Assembly: GCA_016793465.1 (NCBI GenBank)
Contig: JAEUJW010000044.1
Span: 1-39,774 of the forward strand
Length of the DNA: 39,774 nucleotides
Source of the DNA: Myxococcales bacterium
Lineage (GTDB): Bacteria; Myxococcota; Polyangia; Nannocystales; Nannocystaceae
Direction of reading: 5' to 3'
In this document: in pieces, positions 16,121-24,529 of the stretch
Layout of the letters: each line of letters begins with the position of its first letter
Numbering within the stretch: position 1 is the first letter of the stretch
Notes under the pieces: model-generated
What the model was told of the DNA's origin: nothing
What the model saw: the letters and a program-made list of their open reading frames with translations, nothing else
Databases searched by the model: none
Position numbers and translations under genes: made by a program

Positions 16121-16572
16121 CGATTCAAAAATTTCGAGTGGTCCGCGTGCTCGCCGGCCACTCCCCCGTCGCGCGCCTCGACGGCGTGGACGACGACGAC
16201 GGGCTCGAGATCCGCCTCGAGGTCTCGGCCGAGGTCGCGCGGACGGTGAGCCCCGGGCAGGTGCTCGTCGTGGAGTGGTCGCTGCAGGGCGCAGTCTCCC
16301 CGGATCCGAAACCCGAGCCGCGCACACTGGCGGCGCCGACGCGGACCGGGCCCGTCGTGATCGTCGACGCGGAGTTCACGACCTCCGCCCCGCGCCCCGC
16401 GAACACCACCCCGCCGCGCACGACGAGCGGCAGCATCGACCCCGCCGCGGTCGACCGTGAATTCATGGCTCTCCTGGCCAACAAGCCCGGAGCCCGAGAG
16501 GTCACGAGCCGCGACATCGACCACGAATTGAACACCCTCCTCGGCGCCGCCGGGGCGAAAGGACAGAAGTGA
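16117..16572 (+). CDS. Hypothetical soluble protein (151 aa)
   Basis: ATGA overlap with the gene before and TGATG with the gene after, so translation of the three is coupled. Beta-rich first half (KFRVVRVLAGHSPVARLDGV ... EIRLEVSAEVARTV), a Thr/Pro linker, and a helical tail (VDREFMALLANKPGAREVTS). No recognised family. Confidence 0.75.
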   Translation: MTIQKFRVVRVLAGHSPVARLDGVDDDDGLEIRLEVSAEVARTVSPGQVLVVEWSLQGAVSPDPKPEPRTLAAPTRTGPVVIVDAEFTTSAPRPANTTPPRTTSGSIDPAAVDREFMALLANKPGAREVTSRDIDHELNTLLGAAGAKGQK

Positions 16573-17222
16573 TGCAGGACATCGACACCAACCCCAACAT
16601 TGCCCTCCTTGCCAAGCAGATCGTCCAGGAGCTGAGCCGTAACCCGAACGCGCTGATGCACGTCAAGAGCGGCGCGCCGGACGCCCTGCAGGCGTGCGGG
16701 ACGCTCATGCCGTCGAACGGCTGCGAGAACCTGCTCTACGCGTCGATCACCACCCACCGATTCTATCGGGGCGGGCGCACCGACATCAACGTCGTGCAGG
16801 AGGGCACCATCCCGGTCGTGCCGGGCTCGTCCGTGCTGCTCGCGCAGGACACGAGGCCGCCGTGGCCGACCGGCTGCTACAGCCTGCGCTACCGGCTCGC
16901 CAACAACGGCAGCAACCACGACGAGATCCAGATCGAGTGGTTCCTCGACGACGAGGCGCTCGACACCAAGCACTACGGCAGCGAGATCTACAACGCGGAC
17001 GGCACCGTGATCGGCGACGGCCTCCTGCCGGTCCCCCTGGCGATGGGCCAGCACTGCTGCGTCGGCGGCAACAACCGCCTGAAGGCCCGCATCCGCCACC
17101 TGGGCAACAACAACCAGATCGAGAACATCCGCCTGTTCGTCCACCACGGGAAGGGCATCAAGTGCTGCTCGTCGTGCGCGATGGGTCGGTCGTGCGACTG
17201 CGGCAAGAACGGCAACGCGTAG
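16572..17222 (+). CDS. Beta-rich structural-type protein (216 aa), candidate capsid protein
   Basis: Start at the ATG overlapping the previous stop (TGATG), with AAGGA upstream. An N-terminal helix (IALLAKQIVQELS) resembles the N-terminus of the protein at 34090. The rest alternates short strands and turns (TDINVVQEGTIPVVPGSSVL ... IQIEWFLDDEALDTKHYGSE) and ends in a Cys-rich tail (CCSSCAMGRSCDCGKNG). Size, strand content and the adjacent second beta-rich protein would fit single jelly-roll coat proteins of tailless membrane viruses, but no sequence match can be claimed. It could also be a receptor-binding or stalk protein. Confidence 0.75.
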   Translation: MQDIDTNPNIALLAKQIVQELSRNPNALMHVKSGAPDALQACGTLMPSNGCENLLYASITTHRFYRGGRTDINVVQEGTIPVVPGSSVLLAQDTRPPWPTGCYSLRYRLANNGSNHDEIQIEWFLDDEALDTKHYGSEIYNADGTVIGDGLLPVPLAMGQHCCVGGNNRLKARIRHLGNNNQIENIRLFVHHGKGIKCCSSCAMGRSCDCGKNGNA

Positions 17223-17297
17223 CGTGGCGAGCGGCGATACGCCGCGTGGAATGAACCAGAAGAAGACGTGCGGCCGCGGGCCGCGATGGAGGTGCGT

Positions 17298-18023
17298 ATG
17301 GACAAGATCAGACTCCGCGCGCGGGAGTTCGACGGCGTGACGGTTTATCAAGCGGTGCCCAGCTTCCGCCAGGTCGACGGGTGGATCGAGACTTCGCTCG
17401 AGACCCCGGTGGGCATCCTCCCGGCGGGTCTGTGGGGGAAGGTGCCGGGCGGCGACCCGTACCTCCTCCACGTCAACGTGCTGACGACGGTCCCGCTCGC
17501 CCCCGGCGACTTCTTCGAACTGCAGAGCGGCCCGCCCGTGCAGCCGCGGGTGCAGTACCGGCCGACGCCGAGCAACACCCAGATCGTGCTCGTGCGCCCG
17601 ACCGATCGGCTGCGCCTGCAGATCGCGCCCCAGAACCCCGAGGTCATCGTCGAATTGCTTGCCGAGAGCATCGGCGGGACCAACGAGCTCGGCTCGCGCC
17701 TGTTCGGGTGGGCGGGCGCCACGGCGGCGAGCTCGGCCGGTCACGCGGCGTCCCTGACGATGCAGGGACCGGGCGGGATCCCGGCGTGGACCGGCCAGCT
17801 CCACATCATCCACGACTCGGGCAACGCCGACGTCGTGATGCTCCCGACCCGCGGCCTCGTGCCGCTGGACGCGATGCTGACGTTCACACGGCGCGGCGCC
17901 GGGACGCCCGTCTTGACGGCGAGCGCGGGCGACACGCTCGCGGGCGGGCTGGCGAACTTCCCCGTCACCCGGTCGGTGTTCGTGATCAACAACGGCGACG
18001 CCTGGGCGTTCACGGGCGTGTAG
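17298..18023 (+). CDS. Beta-rich structural-type protein (241 aa), second candidate capsid protein
   Basis: The internal ATG 17298 is preceded by GGAGGTG and chosen over the open frame upstream. The protein (MDKIRLRAREFDGVTVYQAV) is dominated by strand/turn patterns (APGDFFELQSGPPVQPRVQY, TQIVLVRPTDRLRLQIAPQN, TRSVFVINNGDAWAFTGV) with Gly/Ala turns and no membrane segment, Cys or catalytic motif. It lies 75 bases after the first beta-rich gene and is followed by membrane and lysis-type genes, so it is the other half of a possible coat-protein pair. Confidence 0.75.
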   Translation: MDKIRLRAREFDGVTVYQAVPSFRQVDGWIETSLETPVGILPAGLWGKVPGGDPYLLHVNVLTTVPLAPGDFFELQSGPPVQPRVQYRPTPSNTQIVLVRPTDRLRLQIAPQNPEVIVELLAESIGGTNELGSRLFGWAGATAASSAGHAASLTMQGPGGIPAWTGQLHIIHDSGNADVVMLPTRGLVPLDAMLTFTRRGAGTPVLTASAGDTLAGGLANFPVTRSVFVINNGDAWAFTGV

Positions 18024-18037
18024 AAGCGAGGTGGACC

Positions 18038-18898
18038 ATGAAGCTGCTCGACCGACATCGTGTGACCAGGCTGATCGAGCTCGCGGACCTCGAGCGCCGC
18101 GTCGCCGGCCCCGAGCGGCTGCTGCGCGAGGAGGACGTGTCGCTGTTCATCAAGGCCGCCTACGACGACGCGTCGGACGCTGCGCGCGCGGAGTTCCTCA
18201 CGCGCGTCAAGCCGGCGCCGACGAGCGCCTGGCCGTGGTCAGCGGTCCAGGCGGCGACCCCGCGCGGTGGCGGGCGCGGCGGGATAGGCGGCATTGTCTT
18301 CTCGCCCGCTCCGGGCGCGCTGGCCCCGGCGGCGCTGATCCTGGTGCTCGGGCAGGTCGACACGATCGACGCCGATCCGGGCAACCGCATCCCCGACCGC
18401 GGCGGGCCCGAGGGGGCCGCCTGGGAGCCACTCTACAAGGCGCTCGACCTCTGGGACACGGCGACGATCAAGAAGTGGATCGCCCCGCAGGGCTGGATGA
18501 CAACGAGCGGGACCATGGCGGGCCAGACGTCCGGCGGCGGTGTGAACATCGGCGGCGAGACGGGCAATGGCGGCGTGAACCCCGGCGGAGGGCAGACGGG
18601 TACTGGCGGCATGAACAACGGCAACGGTCAGCCTGACGCGAAGCCGCCGCCTCCGGCGTTCTCGTGGCGCCACCCCGCGGTCCTGGTCGCCGGGGCGACC
18701 GCCCTGACGACCGTCGGCGTCACGCTCTACGCGCTCAGGCAGAGCCGCCAGCGGCCCGCCCCGGCGCCGACGACGAAGCCCCCGCTCGCGGCGCCCTCGC
18801 CTGCGACGGCGACGGCGGCACCGACGAACACAGCGCCGACCGCTGGTCCCCCCGCGCCCGCCGCGACGGCCGCGTCGCCCGCGAAGGAGTCGACATGA
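18038..18898 (+). CDS. Gly-rich single-span membrane protein (286 aa)
   Basis: GAGGTGG precedes ATG 18038. A soluble N-terminal half (LIELADLERRVAGPERLLRE, then IKAAYDDASDAARAEF) is followed by a Gly/Asn-rich low-complexity run (GGGVNIGGETGNGGVNPGGG), a membrane helix (HPAVLVAGATALTTVGVTL) and a Pro/Ala/Thr tail. The layout suggests an anchored protein with a flexible stalk. Its stop overlaps the start of the transglycosylase-like gene (ATGA). Confidence 0.75.
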   Translation: MKLLDRHRVTRLIELADLERRVAGPERLLREEDVSLFIKAAYDDASDAARAEFLTRVKPAPTSAWPWSAVQAATPRGGGRGGIGGIVFSPAPGALAPAALILVLGQVDTIDADPGNRIPDRGGPEGAAWEPLYKALDLWDTATIKKWIAPQGWMTTSGTMAGQTSGGGVNIGGETGNGGVNPGGGQTGTGGMNNGNGQPDAKPPPPAFSWRHPAVLVAGATALTTVGVTLYALRQSRQRPAPAPTTKPPLAAPSPATATAAPTNTAPTAGPPAPAATAASPAKEST

Positions 18899-19728
18899 GC
18901 CGCAACCTCTGGCTCACCCTCGGCGCGACGGTCGGCGTCGGTGGCGCCGTGTTCCTCGCCGGTCGACAAGCCAGCGCGGCGAGCCCGGGCTCGTCGTCCG
19001 GGACCGCCGGCAACCTGCCGCCGATCGACCTCGCACCGCTCCCGCGGGCCACCGACGTGAGCGGCGACCTCCAGAAGAACTGGGGCGACACGCCGCTGGA
19101 CCTCCGCCCGCTGTTCGAGCTGATGGCGGAGGTCAGCAAGATCCCGGGTTCGGGCCGCCTGTACTCGGTGTTCGCCTACCGCGAGTCGCGCTACGTCACC
19201 ACCGCCCACAACGGCAACGCCACAGGCGAGCAGGACGAGCGCGACAGCTCGCGCGCGGCCTACAAGAACGGCAAGGACCGCAACCCGCCCCTCAAGTACG
19301 GCGAGCAAGCCGCCGAGTTCGGCAGTGGCGGCCTCTTCGGCCTGCTCGCGCCCTACTTCCTGTGGACCGGTGTGCCCGAGGTCGGCAAGCGGGCGCCGCT
19401 GCTTGCGGCGCCGCCGGAGCTGGTCTTCCAGCCGCGCGCCGCGGCGTTCGGCGCCGTCGTGTACATGCAGCGCCTGCTCACCCAGTATCGCATCGACGAT
19501 CACGCCGACCTGAAAGCCGGGTGGGCCAGCCCGTCCTTGCTGAAGGGCGACCGCGGCAGCGAGAAGTACAACGAGGTCCGCGCGAGGTTCCTCGATGACG
19601 CGACGACCCTCGGCGTCGACCTCACCGACACCAGCACGATCCCCGAGAAGCTCGACGCCTCCGCCTGGCCTGGCGTCCCCGCCGTATATAAAGCCCTCGT
19701 CGGCGCGTTGCCGAAGGAGCTCTCATGA
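18895..19728 (+). CDS. Lytic-transglycosylase-like protein (277 aa)
   Basis: Probable cleavage of the glycan strands of peptidoglycan. An N-terminal membrane/signal segment (NLWLTLGATVGVGGAVFLAG) is followed at ~90-155 by the SLT hallmarks: FAYRESRY with the catalytic-type Glu97 and the later GSGGLFGLLAPYF (positions 143-155), which corresponds to the usual GLMQLMP/GLFGLLP motif. The rest is typical helical SLT fold (RAAAFGAVVYMQRLLTQYRI). Coupled to its neighbours by ATGA overlaps on both sides. With the M23 peptidase at 31098 it gives the element two ways to open the wall, as for DNA entry by a virion or for release. Confidence 0.83.
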   Translation: MSRNLWLTLGATVGVGGAVFLAGRQASAASPGSSSGTAGNLPPIDLAPLPRATDVSGDLQKNWGDTPLDLRPLFELMAEVSKIPGSGRLYSVFAYRESRYVTTAHNGNATGEQDERDSSRAAYKNGKDRNPPLKYGEQAAEFGSGGLFGLLAPYFLWTGVPEVGKRAPLLAAPPELVFQPRAAAFGAVVYMQRLLTQYRIDDHADLKAGWASPSLLKGDRGSEKYNEVRARFLDDATTLGVDLTDTSTIPEKLDASAWPGVPAVYKALVGALPKELS

Positions 19729-20732
19729 CCCCCGACCTCTCCCTCTACGGCGACAACATCAAGGCGCTCGCCGACCTCGCCGGCGACTTCGAGCTGCGCT
19801 CGTCGATGGACGTGATGACGTGGTACCGCCGCGAGTGGCTGGCCATCGCCGACGCCCTGGGCTTCGCCCAGCAGTTCGCCGCGATGCCGACCGCCATCCC
19901 GACGACGGACGACCGGATCGCCGGCATGAACGCGGTCGGTCTCGCCGCGTTCGAGCGGTCCCTGCAGGGCCGCACCGCGGGCGCCAGCGACGAGCAAGCC
20001 CGCGTGCAGTCCGCCGCGCTGCGCCAGCTCGCCGCGTCCGCGAGGACGACCGGCGAGCTCTGGCGTGTCACCGCCGACCCGACGACACTCCCGGCCGGCG
20101 CCTGCTACTCCGAGGGCAGCCGCTCGCTCCGCGCGTTCTACCCCGACACGGCCCCCGGCTACTTCGGCGACGGTTGGCCCGGACCGCCGCCGCGGGCCGA
20201 GAGCGCGTGTGGTTGGACCACGCCGCTCGTGCTTCACCTCGGCACGTTCCCTTGGGTGTACAGCACGCGCCTCGAGAGCACGGGCCCGGGGATGCGCTGG
20301 CCGACGCCCGGCCCCGTCCTCGAGGGCCTGCAGGTCGCGGTCAGCATGCTCGAGCCGCGGACGAACCTGCAGCAGGACGCCCGTCAGGTCGCGTCGATCT
20401 TCCGCCACTACATCACGCACACGGCGCCACTTCTCGCCCACGTGCCCGATCACCAGGCCGGCCGCGTCGACCCCGGTCGCCTCTACCGCCGCGGCGGCCT
20501 ACTGCACGTGCACCAGGGCAGCCTGCACGTCGCCGGCCTCGACGGCCCACGCGGCCACATCGCCGCGCCGGCCTACAACTACATCATCCGCCGCTTCGCC
20601 GGCTTCTTCGCCGTTCGGCGTGCGACGCTCCGCGCCCTCCCGAAGCTCAGCCCGGAGATCCAGCGGCTAGCGAAGGACTCGGCCGACCCGTTCCTGCGCC
20701 GGTACGTCGAGGAGGTAGCCCGTGCGGGCTGA
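19725..20732 (+). CDS. Hypothetical protein (335 aa)
   Basis: Coupled by ATGA to the transglycosylase-like gene. An N-terminal helical part (LALYG... DNIKALADLAGDFELRSS) is followed by mixed sequence with several aromatic turns (FPWVYSTRLESTGPGMRWPT) and a His/Arg-rich C-terminal third (GGLLHVHQGSLHVAGLDGP). No membrane segment, no known motif. Position suggests a structural role beside the wall hydrolase. Confidence 0.72.
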   Translation: MTPDLSLYGDNIKALADLAGDFELRSSMDVMTWYRREWLAIADALGFAQQFAAMPTAIPTTDDRIAGMNAVGLAAFERSLQGRTAGASDEQARVQSAALRQLAASARTTGELWRVTADPTTLPAGACYSEGSRSLRAFYPDTAPGYFGDGWPGPPPRAESACGWTTPLVLHLGTFPWVYSTRLESTGPGMRWPTPGPVLEGLQVAVSMLEPRTNLQQDARQVASIFRHYITHTAPLLAHVPDHQAGRVDPGRLYRRGGLLHVHQGSLHVAGLDGPRGHIAAPAYNYIIRRFAGFFAVRRATLRALPKLSPEIQRLAKDSADPFLRRYVEEVARAG

Positions 20733-20787
20733 GGCCGCGCAAATCCGCTCGACGCGCGAGACCGCGCCGTCGTACGCTGACGCCGCC

Positions 20788-21126
20788 ATGCGCAACCCGA
20801 CCATCCTCCTCCCCCTCCTGTTCATCCTCGCCGACGGCATCGCCTGCAAGGACGACGAGCCGACCGGCGGCGAGTTCGGCGAGCCCTGCGGCTACGACCC
20901 AGACAGCGACGAACAAAACGTCTGCGCTGAGGGTTTTGGGTGCTACGGCTACTGTGAGGAGAAGTGTGAAGATGACAGCGACTGCCAACCCGTCGATGGA
21001 TATCGCCACGAATGTGAAGCTGACGGCTTGTGCCACATCTACTGCGCGGAGGGCACGTCGGCATGCCCGCAGAGCCTGGCAACACCGCTCGAATGTGGTC
21101 TTGATTGGTGCGAAGGTGCATCATGA
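20788..21126 (+). CDS. Small Cys-rich lipoprotein (112 aa)
   Basis: MRNPTILLPLLFILADGIAC is a lipoprotein signal peptide with the Cys at position 20. The mature part has 13 or so Cys in the style of small disulfide-bonded myxobacterial proteins (CYGYCEEKCEDDSDCQ, CHIYCAEGTSACPQ). A GTG start at 20722 is possible, but the ATG begins the signal peptide. A lipoprotein is unusual inside this operon; base composition drops within it (from about 20930), matching the start of the next gene. It might be a surface or lysis accessory (spanin-like) protein; the Cys content does not favour the latter. Confidence 0.78.
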   Translation: MRNPTILLPLLFILADGIACKDDEPTGGEFGEPCGYDPDSDEQNVCAEGFGCYGYCEEKCEDDSDCQPVDGYRHECEADGLCHIYCAEGTSACPQSLATPLECGLDWCEGAS

Positions 21127-23024
21127 TCATTAACCCGAACAACCGCATCTTTGACCGCGTCCCGGACATCTTTAATAGTCCGTTCCCTGGAGCGGATGTA
21201 AACGCCGATGACGCCTTCAAAATTTTGATGCAGCGAGTGAGCGAAGGTGGTCAACAGACCATCGGGGAAGCGATTCTCAGTCAGGCCGGCGCCCAAGCGT
21301 GGAACCAAGCGACACAAATGTTATGGAAGACCAAGGCAACGCTTGGAGGAGACCTGCTCGGAGATGTCTGGTCAAAAGTCTCATGGATCGACCCGAAGAC
21401 AGACAGCATCGCCGGGATGCTCGCGGAGATCCCGTTTGCAGCGACTTCGGATCCAGTACAGCTCATCGGAGCCATGGCAAATGTCGCGGTCGACATCGCA
21501 CTGAACGCTATCTCGGCGGTGCCGGTCGCGGGATGGATTATTGGCATTGCGGTCGGGTTTGGGAGGGCCCTTGCAGGTCTGTTCAAAGGTCTGCGTAGCG
21601 GTGACAGCGTGCCCCCGGAACAACGCGCGCGTCTCCCCTGGGGCGCTTATAATGAAACCGTCGATCAAGAGTGGGTTCGCACCTTTATCAACATCGACGC
21701 CGCGGGGGTCAATTGGACGCCCTTGTTTGCCCCGCCGACAGATGCGATTCCATGGACACTTGTAGACGGGGTAGACAAGCGAGACCCAAAGAATGTCCTT
21801 GGCAAGATCCTCGCACCCTTCGTTAACAAGACCGTGCGATACAATGGAATGTACGGATGCCTGCCGGGCACCTTCCGCGTCGCTGGCCTCGTCCAGCATC
21901 GCAACTGGAACCAGCCGCCGAACTCCGAGCTGCGGTTCTACGGCAGCGGCGAGATCGTCCAGCAGTACGGCGAGTTCACGCAGACGGGCGACTTCTTCCC
22001 CGCGCTCCAGCAGCTCGCCGGGACCACGTGGCAGCAGATCGCGGCTGGCGGTCCGGACGCATACAAGGTCGACTGCGCGAAGATCGAGCGGCTCTGGCGG
22101 GACTGGTTCACCGCGCTCTACGAGTCGGCGATGGAACAGGGCCATGGCGATTACCTGCTCCCCTACCTCGCCCGGAAGGTGCACGGGGAGTGGCGCCTCG
22201 GCGCGAACGCGTCCGGCATCTACCGGCCGACCGCGCCGAACGGCAAGTACGTCCCGCTCGTCACCGCGGGCACGTTCAAGGACGGCGTGCTCGCCACCCC
22301 CAAGACGCGCGCGGGGTGCTGGTTCACGGACGGCTTGAAGGACGGCAAGCGGTACGCCTTCGAGACCGCGCAGAAGTGGCCCTACGATGAGAAGTCCGGC
22401 GCCTTTCAGGCGCCGCCGGCCTCGAAGTTTGGCGGCCGAAGCGGGTACTCCTGCGTCCCCTGGCCGCCCGCGGAGCTCCTGCTCTCGCAGTACAAGCGCG
22501 CTGACGAGGTCATCACGACCCCGGCCGCCCGCGCCGTCGCTCAGCTCCAGCGCCGCCGGCTCTCGCGCAGCCTCGACTGCGCCTACGTTCGACCGCTCGC
22601 CGCCGATGGCCGCCCGGCGTACGCCGCGTTCGTCGACAACCGCGACCTCCGCGATCACTGCATCGAGATGCGCAAGCGCCTCCTCAAGCACCCGGCGCGG
22701 ATGGGGGTCGAGTACGAGACCGTGCGCGAGGTCGACAAGGAGTACGCCGAGCTGCTCCGCCAGGCGGGCGTCCCGACGACGGCGGCCCAGCGCGCGACCG
22801 CCAAATTCGGCATGAAGCTGGGTGCCAACGCGGAGCCGCTGGACCCGAAGGAACCGGCGCCCGACGCGGCGAGGCCGCTGATGGGCGGGTTACCGTTCGA
22901 CCCCGGCGGAGACGAAGAGCCGGCCCGGAGCTGGCTCGGTCCCGTGCTCGTCGGTGGAGCCGCGGTCACCGCGGCGATCGGTGCTGCGATCGCCGTCAAG
23001 CGCTGGCGCGCAGCACGAGTGTAA
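21123..23024 (+). CDS. Large membrane protein with terminal anchors (633 aa)
   Basis: ATGA overlap with the lipoprotein. Residues ~1-230 contain a strongly hydrophobic part (LIGAMANVAVDIALNAISAV and VAGWIIGIAVGFGRALAGLF), and the last ~30 residues form another membrane helix (LVGGAAVTAAIGAAIAV) with a basic tail. The middle is a large soluble region with many aromatics (LRFYGSGEIVQQYGEFTQTG, WRDWFTALYESAMEQG). No family recognised. The first ~240 codons are clearly lower in GC (about 50-53% by hand count of three lines) than the rest, suggesting a chimeric gene made by recombination. Probably a particle- or envelope-membrane protein. Confidence 0.8.
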   Translation: MIINPNNRIFDRVPDIFNSPFPGADVNADDAFKILMQRVSEGGQQTIGEAILSQAGAQAWNQATQMLWKTKATLGGDLLGDVWSKVSWIDPKTDSIAGMLAEIPFAATSDPVQLIGAMANVAVDIALNAISAVPVAGWIIGIAVGFGRALAGLFKGLRSGDSVPPEQRARLPWGAYNETVDQEWVRTFINIDAAGVNWTPLFAPPTDAIPWTLVDGVDKRDPKNVLGKILAPFVNKTVRYNGMYGCLPGTFRVAGLVQHRNWNQPPNSELRFYGSGEIVQQYGEFTQTGDFFPALQQLAGTTWQQIAAGGPDAYKVDCAKIERLWRDWFTALYESAMEQGHGDYLLPYLARKVHGEWRLGANASGIYRPTAPNGKYVPLVTAGTFKDGVLATPKTRAGCWFTDGLKDGKRYAFETAQKWPYDEKSGAFQAPPASKFGGRSGYSCVPWPPAELLLSQYKRADEVITTPAARAVAQLQRRRLSRSLDCAYVRPLAADGRPAYAAFVDNRDLRDHCIEMRKRLLKHPARMGVEYETVREVDKEYAELLRQAGVPTTAAQRATAKFGMKLGANAEPLDPKEPAPDAARPLMGGLPFDPGGDEEPARSWLGPVLVGGAAVTAAIGAAIAVKRWRAARV

Positions 23025-23141
23025 TTCACGCGATATCGTCGGCGCGCGGTCCGACGCAGGCGAGTTAGACGATAGCGAGCAATGATCCACATCGAGCGCC
23101 GAATGGCGCGAGGACCTTGCGTTGACGAAACGGAGTGCGAA

Positions 23142-24128
23142 ATGGCGAAAGGATACATCGTCGAAGAACTGCGCGTGACCGGCGGATCGATGCGCCTGCG
23201 CGACTCGATCACGGGCGAGCTGGTCGACGTGGCGATCACGCCGGGCGCCGCGTTCACGCCCCCGAAGCCCGCCGGGCGCCGCGACACAGCGGCGAGTGCG
23301 GCCTCGACGTCGCCGCCCGTCGAGGACCTGCCCGCGTCCCAGAAGACGGCGGCCCTGAGCGCCGACGAGTCTGCCGCGCGCACCGTCGAGAAGCGCAAGC
23401 GGAAGAAGCGCGCGAACAAGAAGCCTGCGGCTCCCCGCGACGCTGGCGGGCCCGAGGCGACCCCGAGCGCGTCTCCTACCCCCGTCGACGCGAGCGCCAT
23501 CGACACGGCGCCGATGACGACCCCAGAGAGCCGCGAGATCATCATCGACGAGTCGAAGCTGTCCGACGAGGACAAGGCCGCGCTGCAGTCGGTCCGGACG
23601 ATCCTCGCGCGCTCACGCCACAACAAGCGCGGCGAGCTCGGCTGGAAGGAGGTCACGGTCGACGGCCGCAGCGGCGTCATGGCGCGGTGGGGCAAGGGCC
23701 AGTTTAAAATCTTACACGCCGGAGAAGACGCCTACGCCCTCTTCTACGAGTGGGACGGCGGCAAATGGCAACAGATCGCCTGCGGCTCCGCCGAGGACCT
23801 CATGCACATCGCGGCCAGGCGGGCGAAGGAGGAGGTCCCGATGGCGCCGATCACGACGCTGACCCTGGAGATGGCGCGCTTCTTCTGCGGGACGCCGGCT
23901 CAGAGAGCCGCGGCCGAGAAGCGGCTCGAGCCGGTCTTCGCCGAGAGGTCGATCGTGCCGAGTCAACCCCTCGACCTGGACCTCTCCCGGGGGAGCATCG
24001 TCGTGAAGCCGAGGAAGCCGCGCAAGCAGGCGGACCCCGTGGCGACGACCGCCGATGCCCCGATCGACCCGGCCCTGGACGACAAGATCGGCGGGTCGCT
24101 CAAGCGGGTGCTCGAGGAGCTGGAGTAG
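23142..24128 (+). CDS. Hypothetical protein with basic linker (328 aa)
   Basis: CGGAG lies six bases upstream of ATG 23142 (MAKGYIVEELRVTGGSMRLR). N-terminal ~45 residues are beta-type, then a long Ala/Pro/Lys-rich disordered linker with KRKRKKRANKK, then a compact domain (GWKEVTVDGRSGVMARWGKG ... YALFYEWDGGKWQQI). No known motif. The basic tract could bind DNA or lipid head groups. The upstream gap 23025-23141 contains nothing else obvious. Confidence 0.75.
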   Translation: MAKGYIVEELRVTGGSMRLRDSITGELVDVAITPGAAFTPPKPAGRRDTAASAASTSPPVEDLPASQKTAALSADESAARTVEKRKRKKRANKKPAAPRDAGGPEATPSASPTPVDASAIDTAPMTTPESREIIIDESKLSDEDKAALQSVRTILARSRHNKRGELGWKEVTVDGRSGVMARWGKGQFKILHAGEDAYALFYEWDGGKWQQIACGSAEDLMHIAARRAKEEVPMAPITTLTLEMARFFCGTPAQRAAAEKRLEPVFAERSIVPSQPLDLDLSRGSIVVKPRKPRKQADPVATTADAPIDPALDDKIGGSLKRVLEELE

Positions 24129-24130
24129 CC

Positions 24131-24529
24131 ATGACCTGCGGATCGACCCACCCCACCCCCGGCCACGCCTACCGCGTCGGCAAGCGCTGGTTCGTCGACA
24201 CCGCCCGGCTCGCCGTGATCGCCCGGCGGAGCATCGTCGAGCCCATGCGGGGCGGCTATCAGATCCTCGCCCGCGGCGGCCTCATCCGCTGCACGCCCGT
24301 CGCCGAGCCGCCCCTCCCGGATCAGCTCGGCGCTCTCTACCAGTGCCTCGGGGCCGACGAGGTCACCGATCTCGGCGTCCGTCTACAGCGCCTCGCCGAT
24401 GCAGGCGCACCGGCCCGCGAGTGGGAGAGCTGGCCGACCGGGCCGGGCGCCCCAGCGAGCGCGGGGTGCGGCTGCGACACCTGCACCGCGGGTGAGACGT
24501 GCCCGTGCAAGCGGAAGGAGGCGCCATGA
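24131..24529 (+). CDS. Small protein with C-terminal Cys cluster (132 aa)
   Basis: Follows the previous gene by two bases and overlaps the giant gene after it (ATGA). It has an alpha/beta body (RVGKRWFVDTARLAVIARRS) and a C-terminal CGCDTCTAGETCPCKRK, a run of six Cys typical of a small zinc or iron-binding tail. The tight coupling suggests that it acts with the giant methyltransferase-helicase. Confidence 0.73.
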   Translation: MTCGSTHPTPGHAYRVGKRWFVDTARLAVIARRSIVEPMRGGYQILARGGLIRCTPVAEPPLPDQLGALYQCLGADEVTDLGVRLQRLADAGAPAREWESWPTGPGAPASAGCGCDTCTAGETCPCKRKEAP

